Shown here piece after piece: positions 57,543-64,000 of a stretch of 64,000 bases of DNA. The notes under the pieces are model-generated. The model saw only the letters and a program-made list of their open reading frames with translations. It ran no database searches and had not been told where the DNA came from. A program made the translations under genes and the position numbers. Location: NCBI GenBank assembly GCA_014529385.2, contig CM043944.1, positions 181,125,311 to 181,189,310 on the forward strand, given 5' to 3'. Numbering within the stretch: position 1 is the stretch's first letter; every line of letters starts with the position of its first letter. The stretch comes from Adiantum capillus-veneris (taxonomy: Eukaryota > Streptophyta > Polypodiopsida > Polypodiales > Pteridaceae).

Positions 57543-57957
57543 TACACATAATATCAAACATAGCACACTTATGTATCCAAGGTAGTAATACCAAATGATG
57601 CATTGAAAATATATCCATAAACACATATAATATCAAACATAGCACACTTATGTATCCAAGGTACTACTTATGTATTTGAGGTAGTAGTACCAGAAGATAC
57701 AAAAACACACACACACACACACACATAAACACATCAAAGAAGATACTTACCCTCCACTTTGTTAAAACGGAGGTAACATAACTAAATTTGACCAATTTGA
57801 TCATACACAATTCTATAGACACCCACCCAAATCCAATAGAGAACTCTCATGTGCACATCCACATGACTCAGGTGTTGACACATAGAGAAGTCTTCAAGTT
57901 ATACACAAGAGAAGTTTTGAAATCTAATCAAATAGGACTACTCAAACAATGAACATG

Positions 57958-58030
<73 letters not shown>

Positions 58031-58175
58031 CATGGCCCCAAATTTGGAAATATGTATTAGTAAGGCATAGCATAATGGAGTTACTAGATTCAAGCACTAA
58101 GCTTGGAACTAGAAAGGCAGAACCAAACAAAGATCGAGGTAGAGATAGAGATGAATAAAAAGTTATTTTAGCAAG
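57543..58175. repeat. Leader remnant and microsatellites, right-arm version
   Basis: CACATAATATCAAACATAGC followed by ACACTTATGTATCCAAGGTA is present twice (about 57545-57587 and 57622-57664), whereas the left arm has it once. It is followed by a CA run (57703-57724). A GT then GA compound tract at 57959-58028 is longer than its left counterpart. Confidence 0.7.
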
Positions 58176-58193
58176 TCCCCGGCAATGGTGCCA
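58176..58193 (-). promoter_or_regulatory. Primer-binding site, tRNA-Asp type, right-arm copy
   Basis: Minus strand TGGCACCATTGCCGGGGA, identical to the left arm. Confidence 0.65.
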
Positions 58194-58194
58194 A

Positions 58195-58939
58195 TGTTGG
58201 CTGGTCGTCGCGACGGATGTCTATAGCATAGCTTTTTGGCACTAACATAATGTCAATACTCAAGGAAGCGATTTGAATGGGGAACGGAGACTCTTCGAGG
58301 GTGTAAACCTTGAGAAGTGAACCCACGGAATAACTCTAACTCTAAAACATGCAAATCTCTTGCTCTTAGATCAAGCAATCTACTTATGTCCTAAGTCACC
58401 AGACTTAGTCATTAACCCGTTTCGGCACTCAAACGGAGTCCAAATGTTACAAAACTTTAGGAGAAGGTCAAGGACACTTAGGGACACTAACCTACCCAGT
58501 TTGGTCACATTTTGAGGAGGTACCAAAATTATGATCCATCATAATTTAGGTCTCAAAATCTGCAATAGAACACATCAGAAAGGTTGCCCTAGGGTCTAGT
58601 GTGGGGCATGGTGGGTATGTGTGTGCTCAAGGAGGTTTGTGTGTATGTGCAGACATAGCTTACACAGTTAGAGAGAGAGAGAGAGAGAGAGAGAAGAGTA
58701 CTCTTGATTTTGACCCAAAAGGTACTACATTAAAATACACACCATAGCATAAAAAATATGTACATAGAGTGCTTTATTTATAAGCGTGGAGTAAATATCC
58801 GGCTGGAGTTCCTCATCTTTTTGGCTTACACATAGCCATACTAGAGAACCTTACAACACATAGGTCAGATGCCATATAGGAAGCTATGCAAGTGTAGAGG
58901 TGTCTCCCATGGTTATAGAAGGACATGCCTATCCCAACA
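58195..58939 (-). mobile_element. LTR with TGTTGG/CCAACA ends, right-arm copy
   Basis: 745 bp from TGTTGGGATAGG (58939) to GCCAACA (58195), preceded on the minus strand by the polypurine tract CTAAGGGGAGGAT. Confidence 0.7.
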
Positions 58940-59030
58940 ATCCTCCCCTTAGGCATGGACTATACTCAAATAAGATGAATCAAGCCCTAAAGCCGCACAA
59001 GCTAATAGTCACACAGACTGAGTGGTCTCA

Positions 59031-60079
59031 TCATATGGTGTTACACAGACTAATAAATACTCCCCTTAAACAAAGAAGGTGGACGACCATCCATATCCAC
59101 AATACATCAGTATACTCGTAAAAGTATTTGGGGACGGTACACACATGGAGACAATTCTCTTCCTTTTGATTTGAATCTCCATCTTTTTCCTCTGCTAGAT
59201 TGACTCTAGCTTTGTCTTTGTTGTTGTTTCCTTGGTATTTTGATGGTGAATGACCTTTGATGCCGCAATTGCTACAATACTTGTCCTTGTAGCAGTCCTT
59301 GGAGAAGTGTCCAGGCTTGCCACACTCATAACATATCTTGTTATTTAACCTAGGTGATGATGCTGATGCCCTAGATGATGGTGATGATGATGCAAAATAA
59401 CACATCTTGTTATTTAACCTAGATGATGATGATGATGATGCCCTAGATGATGGTGATGATGATGCAAAACAAGCTCCTCCCACTGATTTAGATTTATCAA
59501 ATTTCTTCTTATTTTTCTTTTCTTCTTCATTGATTGCCCTGTGACATATTGTAGAGAAGGTATGGGCTCTTTTTGCTCTAAGACTGTGACTATGTTGTCA
59601 AAACTTTCAGGTAGAGCACTCAGGAGCATAGCGACTTGATCTTCTTCCGGGACTTGGCACTAAATGTAAGTAAGCTGCGTGATTATGCTCATTAGTTTGT
59701 TAACGAGGCTTGAAACATCCTCCCTCTGAAGCATAGTAAGTTTGTAAAGAATTTTTTTAAAGCTAATCTTACTTTGCTTTTGTTTAGCACCAAAGTTATG
59801 TTGCAAAATATCCCATTCTTGGATTGCAGTGGTGCAGCTCTTTGTAAAGTGCACATAATTATCGTGGAGTGATGTGATAATTATGCCTAGTGCTTGTTCA
59901 TCTTTAGCTTGTGCTTGTGCAATTTGGGCCCTAGTGAGAGTGCCTTCAACAAAAGTGGATAATTCGCTTACTCTCGGTTTTACAACAGACCATAGTTGCT
60001 TTTTCATAAGCAGCATGGGTGCATCGAAAAGCGTGCACGCGGGCCTGCTGGGAAAAACGCGCTTTATCGTGCCCTGCAT
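59031..60079 (-). pseudogene. Copia gag, right-arm copy with extra frameshift
   Basis: Same gag as 11167-12216 and the same internal stop, but a 1-base deletion (CACAGGGCAAT here vs CACAGGGGCAAT) adds a frameshift, splitting it into frames 60079-59660, 59629-59414 and 59483-59031. The zinc knuckle CYECGKPGHFSKDC is intact in the last. Confidence 0.85.
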
Positions 60080-60252
60080 CTGAGCCCTGTAGCGGGCAGG
60101 GTGAGCGCAGCTTCACCTGCTGTGCTGCCGAGGTCATCGCCATCGCTCCACCTCCTTGTGTTTCACATACGGCCGCCCAAGGGGAGGGCCTTTGGTCAAT
60201 CAAACAGTTAAGGGGGCATGCCCACCCCGGGCACACACCCTCCGAGTTTGAC

Positions 60253-60574
60253 GTCTTGCTTCGCCCAGCTCGGAGATCCGGGGCCGAGGAGCTGTCGAGT
60301 TTCAGGACAATGTCCCAACGGCAGAACTGATTCGAAAGCAGTTCTACGGGAAGATTAGTAATCCGGAAGATCGATCCCGACAAGGAGAGGACAAAAAGGA
60401 TGATGGTTATGGGTTGATTCAAGACACATTGATTGAGCAAGGGCCTCAAGCATGGCTAATGGCACGACCATATTATACGGCATGCTCAGCACAATCGAGA
60501 GGAAGCAAATCCAAGTGCTTCCACATCTTTGGAAAGAGATTTGCCATGGTGTTTTTGTCCCAAAATCATCGATG
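60253..60574 (+). pseudogene. Unidentified 107-codon open frame, right-arm copy
   Basis: Open from a TGA near 60251 to TGA at 60572-60574, with no ATG near the start. Same readings as 10670-10991 (AELIRKQFYG, KKDDGYGLIQ, QAWLMARPYY). Family unknown. Confidence 0.35.
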
Positions 60575-60759
60575 ATTTCACTTCGATCAAGAATTGCACT
60601 GGGCAACACAAAGTGTTAGCTAATTTTCACCAAAAAACTCGACCAATAGCATGTTCTAACGATGCTCCAAGGGATGTGCTAGTGGTTAGACTGGACCAAG
60701 ATTCAACAAGGGCACAAGGATTCATACTAATCCACAGGTTTGAGGTTTCATGTTTTTAA
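60529..60759 (+). pseudogene. CUB-like domain fragment, right-arm copy
   Basis: Same 76 codons as 10485-10715, starting at TTG. NDAPRDVLVVRLDQDSTRAQ and GFILIHRF are the CUB-like part. Overlaps the preceding open frame by about 45 bases in another frame. Confidence 0.3.
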
Positions 60760-60787
60760 GGTTTTCTCGTTTTATGTATGATGTCAA

Positions 60788-62091
60788 TTGCAGGGGATAT
60801 TCCAAATATTTGCACAAGTTAATTCTTGCTTCAAGAATTATTCTTGTCCAACCAAGGTAGCAGTGAATGATGATGCACCGCAGGTTGCTACCAATTGGTA
60901 CTCTTATTCAATTGCATTCAGGAAAGTACATGCAATGCCTCAAATGGGTATGGTACAGATGTTGGCATGGCCGACTAATTATTTTTTATCGCCAACATAT
61001 GAAATAGCTTTTGTTTTGGTTTGATCATGCTTTCAAACATGTTATGTAGCTCTTGCATGCAGGCACAGTGACAAGTTCCGTATGCAGTCAACTTTTTTCC
61101 ACTGCTTTGTTTGCAAAGAGCCACTGTTTGGTTGAGAGATCAACATCGAGCAGGGCTTGACTACACAATATTCAAGCCATGCAAAAGGAACTGATACTTA
61201 CAGGGCTCGGCACGGCCGATAATTCTTATGGCTCAAGGGTACAAAGTTGTTTGGCAGGTGTACTTAATGAGCACGGTTTCTCAGCGGTTCAATTTGATGC
61301 CACTCCATAGACAATTGTTAGTGTTTTCGACTCTCAAGGAAATTAGCACATCCAGTTGCTCGGCATGGACGACTCCTTGTCACTATTTCCAACAGCTGCT
61401 ACCGAATGTTTGCCACACAGTATTAGTTCATTCCAATTGCAATTGTTTGAATAGGAAATGTGTTTGCAGCTAATTTCATTTATGTACCAAACAGGTGTAT
61501 AGGATAAACGACGGCGTCTGTGCAGATATGGCTATAAGCCATTTTGGAATGAGTTTTTCCTTCCAAATTTCATGACAATTGGTTACAGCAACAACCAGGT
61601 TAGCCAAGTTTAAGTTTTTTCATGTTTACACTTTACTTGACAATTATTGTCGTTGTGCAAAGCAAACTGCTCTGACAATTTCATATGAAGCAAAGCTCAG
61701 AGGAACTGGCAAAATAGGGAATATCACTCACAGAATCCCTACCAGTCTAAACTGTCAAGGACAGATTACGGATCGATTGTTTAATATGATTGTTGGTTGC
61801 TATCAACACACAACACCAAAATGAGCCTAATTCTCATACTTATCTCACGGGCAATCATGGCCCCTGCAAGGTAGGTGGATCGGAATGAGTTTTGTGTTTT
61901 TTTGTTACCTCTCTCGATGCAAGAGTCCAACCAGAAAACTGGGGAATGCTTATACAATAAGCTGCAAGTCAAGCATAAGATGTGTAAGAGGACATAGCTT
62001 ATGCACACACTGTAAAAACTTAAGGCAAGTTCCTCATCCCAGCATGCTCTTCTTTTCCTTCTCTATCTCCAATCTTCTAAGAAGCTTTTGA
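60788..62091 (+). pseudogene. Eroded exon-like region, right-arm copy
   Basis: Open stretches 60788-61024, 61228-61473, 61579-61824 and 61885-62091. Splice-like sites are visible on this strand: TGTCAATTGCAG before 60793, TATACTTACAG-type before 61202, and CAACAACCAG-GTTAG near 61598. The first piece differs from the left arm by an indel near 60985 that extends its frame. Identity not established. Confidence 0.25.
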
Positions 62092-63686
62092 TACATGTTT
62101 TGCTTATGAGTCAGCTTGAGCCAAGGTGCTCTAACTCACAGCTAGCATGTGGCCAAGATGCTACTCAAATTAGTCTTCATCGGTCGATTGAACACTATTT
62201 GCATAAGGACTATGAGCCAAAGGATAAGACCCACTAATTGGTATTCCTTGGATGCTTGTTCTCAAGATCGAACAGTTATACCCAATGCAGTACACAGTGA
62301 CGTTAATTGACAAGGAAGGGTCTTGTCATTACGAAGTTTAGGGTGTCATTTTTGCACTACATGTTTTCAGTGTGACACTCCATTTGAGTTTTTACTAATC
62401 TTCAACTCACAGCAGCTGATCTCTACAAGACAGTATAGATACAGCAATCAGTTGTGACATCATGGTTGTCCATAAGAGCTCGGCAGTTCACTTGTGTGGA
62501 TTTCCTACTCTCTCTATAGCACTACGCCGTCTCTATGGACATACTGTTCTGGGGTAAGACCCGGCGGGTGATTATTACATCACCCCATAGGCATTAAGGA
62601 TCACAGTTTGATCTGCATTAAGGATCACAGTTGATCTCTCCCAGTTATACTTTCAAGGAAAGAATTCCGCAATCTACCACAAGCGGTAGCGGACGGAGAC
62701 ACTTTTCAAGTTGATTCCAATCATTTTGTACACGGTTGACTATGTTAGTTACCGTGATCTACTAGTTGAGCAGTTTCTACAAAGAGTCTTACCAAGGGGT
62801 TTGACTACATAGATTCTAATCCAAGGGCTTCGATTGCACTGGCAACACCCAGGGTTTCCAGAACATTGCTGTTTGTTTTTCCAGGTAGGGGACGTGCTCC
62901 TCCCCATTGGAATACAGGTAAGTGTACAATACGTTCAAATCTCCAGGTAACGCATCTATTGATTTGGTGTTATTCCATTTTTAGTATGCTTTGCTTGGTT
63001 TTTCAAGACGTCTAAGTACGCTTGAATGTTACAGAGCCATGCCAAGGGCATGTCGGCACAAAGTATTTTGGGCCAAGTGTCCAATCTATCTTTTTGTCTT
63101 ATGCTATTACGAACCTACTTGTTGGGTTCAATTTGGCACATGTTGTCACATGGGATACAACATGGTCTAGGAACTCAAGGAGTTCGGTTTAGCTAGTGTG
63201 GAGCAACACTAATGAGGGTCCCTCTCACTCCCGTCGTAGAGTGCTTGCAGTTACCTCCACACACAAGTATATCTTATACTTGAAGGATGTTCTTTTTTAC
63301 ACATCCTTACATGAGACATATTCCACATGTGGAGAATATGAGTCTCTAGACTGACACTGGTGCCATTATTTCAATTATGTGTCACGACAAAGTCCCTAGG
63401 TGCTGGTCACATCTGTTTTCTAGAGCATTTTTAGCACGACGTATCAGGAGCAATTTTGTGGCCAGATATTGTCGGATACTTAGAATGACTTGTTAAGGTA
63501 CATTATAGATGGTTGTTTATACATCTAGCAAGGCTATAAGTTGTTAATGAAAAAGTTTCATTGTCTGTACCTAGAAGTGATCAATGTTTTACCTTTTATT
63601 TCCATTCAGACGTTTCAGCAAGGTTTGCAAAAGATTGCGACTGAAAGTATTTAGTTTCTTTTCAGAAGAACTATTTACATTCTTTC
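62092..63686. other. Outer part of right arm, no gene recognised
   Basis: Mirror of 7563-9154. Contains the tandem GCATTAAGGATCACAGTTTG pair near 62590-62636 and a GGGTGATTATTACATCACCC near-palindrome at 62567-62586. No convincing frame. Confidence 0.4.
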
Positions 63687-63793
63687 TTTAATGTGGTGCT
63701 ACGCGCATCACATTTTGCACATAAGTAATTGGCAAGGCTCATTATGGATATACAACAAGTGTCGGGTTAGTTTTTTTTCTTAAATCATGCACC
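63687..63793. other. Unique sequence between right arm and gap
   Basis: These 107 bases are not matched in the left flank. Too short to identify. Confidence 0.5.
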
Positions 63794-63993
63794 NNNNNNN
63801 NNNNNNNNNNNNNNNNNNNNNNNNNNNNNNNNNNNNNNNNNNNNNNNNNNNNNNNNNNNNNNNNNNNNNNNNNNNNNNNNNNNNNNNNNNNNNNNNNNNN
63901 NNNNNNNNNNNNNNNNNNNNNNNNNNNNNNNNNNNNNNNNNNNNNNNNNNNNNNNNNNNNNNNNNNNNNNNNNNNNNNNNNNNNNNNNNNNNN
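63794..63993. other. Assembly gap of 200 N
   Basis: A run of exactly 200 N, typical of a fixed-size scaffolding gap, followed by seven bases. The sequence right of the palindrome is therefore not contiguous with the next contig. Confidence 1.
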
Positions 63994-64000
63994 AAATCTT

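Larger units (their letters stand above)
37827..63686 (-). repeat. Right arm of giant imperfect inverted repeat
   Basis: Reverse complement of 7563-35140. At 25,860 bp it is 1,718 bp shorter, mainly because of deletions at about 44438 (968 bp) and 44908 (892 bp) relative to the left arm, partly offset by a 37-bp longer replaced segment near 44557-44640 and by repeats near 57543-57660. The outer match ends at CATTCTTTC (63686). Confidence 0.97.

Noticed and set aside
7563-63686. Pure fold-back read artefact as the full explanation of the palindrome
   Set aside because: Arms differ by substitutions, 1-base indels, microsatellite lengths and two kb-scale deletions. A single folded molecule would not give this. 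Haplotype misjoining remains possible and is kept open.

Overview
This is eukaryotic nuclear DNA from a land plant with a large, transposon-rich genome. The evidence is Ty1/copia and Ty3/gypsy retrotransposon domains, plant-type primer-binding sites (TGGTATCAGAGC, complementary to initiator tRNA-Met, and a tRNA-Asp-like site), LINE 3' ends with poly(A) tails, and many long CT/GA, CA and poly-C tracts. I see no intact host gene, no tRNA or rRNA gene and nothing prokaryotic. I cannot name the species; a fern or other seed-free plant or gymnosperm is possible but not shown.

The dominant structure is a giant imperfect inverted repeat. Bases 7563-35140 reappear in reverse complement at 37827-63686, around an asymmetric 2.7 kb spacer (35141-37826). 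Paired positions sum to about 71,245 in the outer part and 72,967 next to the spacer. The difference comes mainly from two deletions in the right arm (about 968 and 892 bp) and from microsatellite length changes. The arms are nearly identical over long stretches but carry scattered substitutions and 1-base indels, so they are not a copy-paste of one sequence. A 200-base N gap starts 107 bases beyond the right arm.

Layout. 1-7562: unique flank with eroded retrotransposon pieces (copia gag fragment, a 372-bp tandem duplication with gag-like coding, a minus-strand LTR with polypurine tract). Each arm, read from outside inward, holds: an eroded exon-like region with a CUB-like fragment; a copia gag followed by a polypurine tract, a 742-bp LTR and a tRNA-Asp-like primer site; a degenerate gypsy element between 2.4-kb LTR-like direct repeats that themselves contain two LINE-like 3' ends; compound microsatellites; three LINE 3' fragments; a second gypsy element in the opposite orientation; a 206-bp LTR with primer site; an unknown 95-codon ORF; three tandem hairpin units; and a 49-codon ORF. 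The spacer holds the 5' LTR, primer site and most of the gag of another copia element, whose reading frame runs into the left arm, plus a polypyrimidine tandem repeat.

No set of genes works together here; almost everything coding is retrotransposon-derived and broken. LTR-specific sequence variants are shared between the arms, so the gypsy element inserted and its two LTRs diverged before the arms were duplicated. The main open question is whether the palindrome is real chromosomal structure or an inverted join of two haplotypes during assembly.
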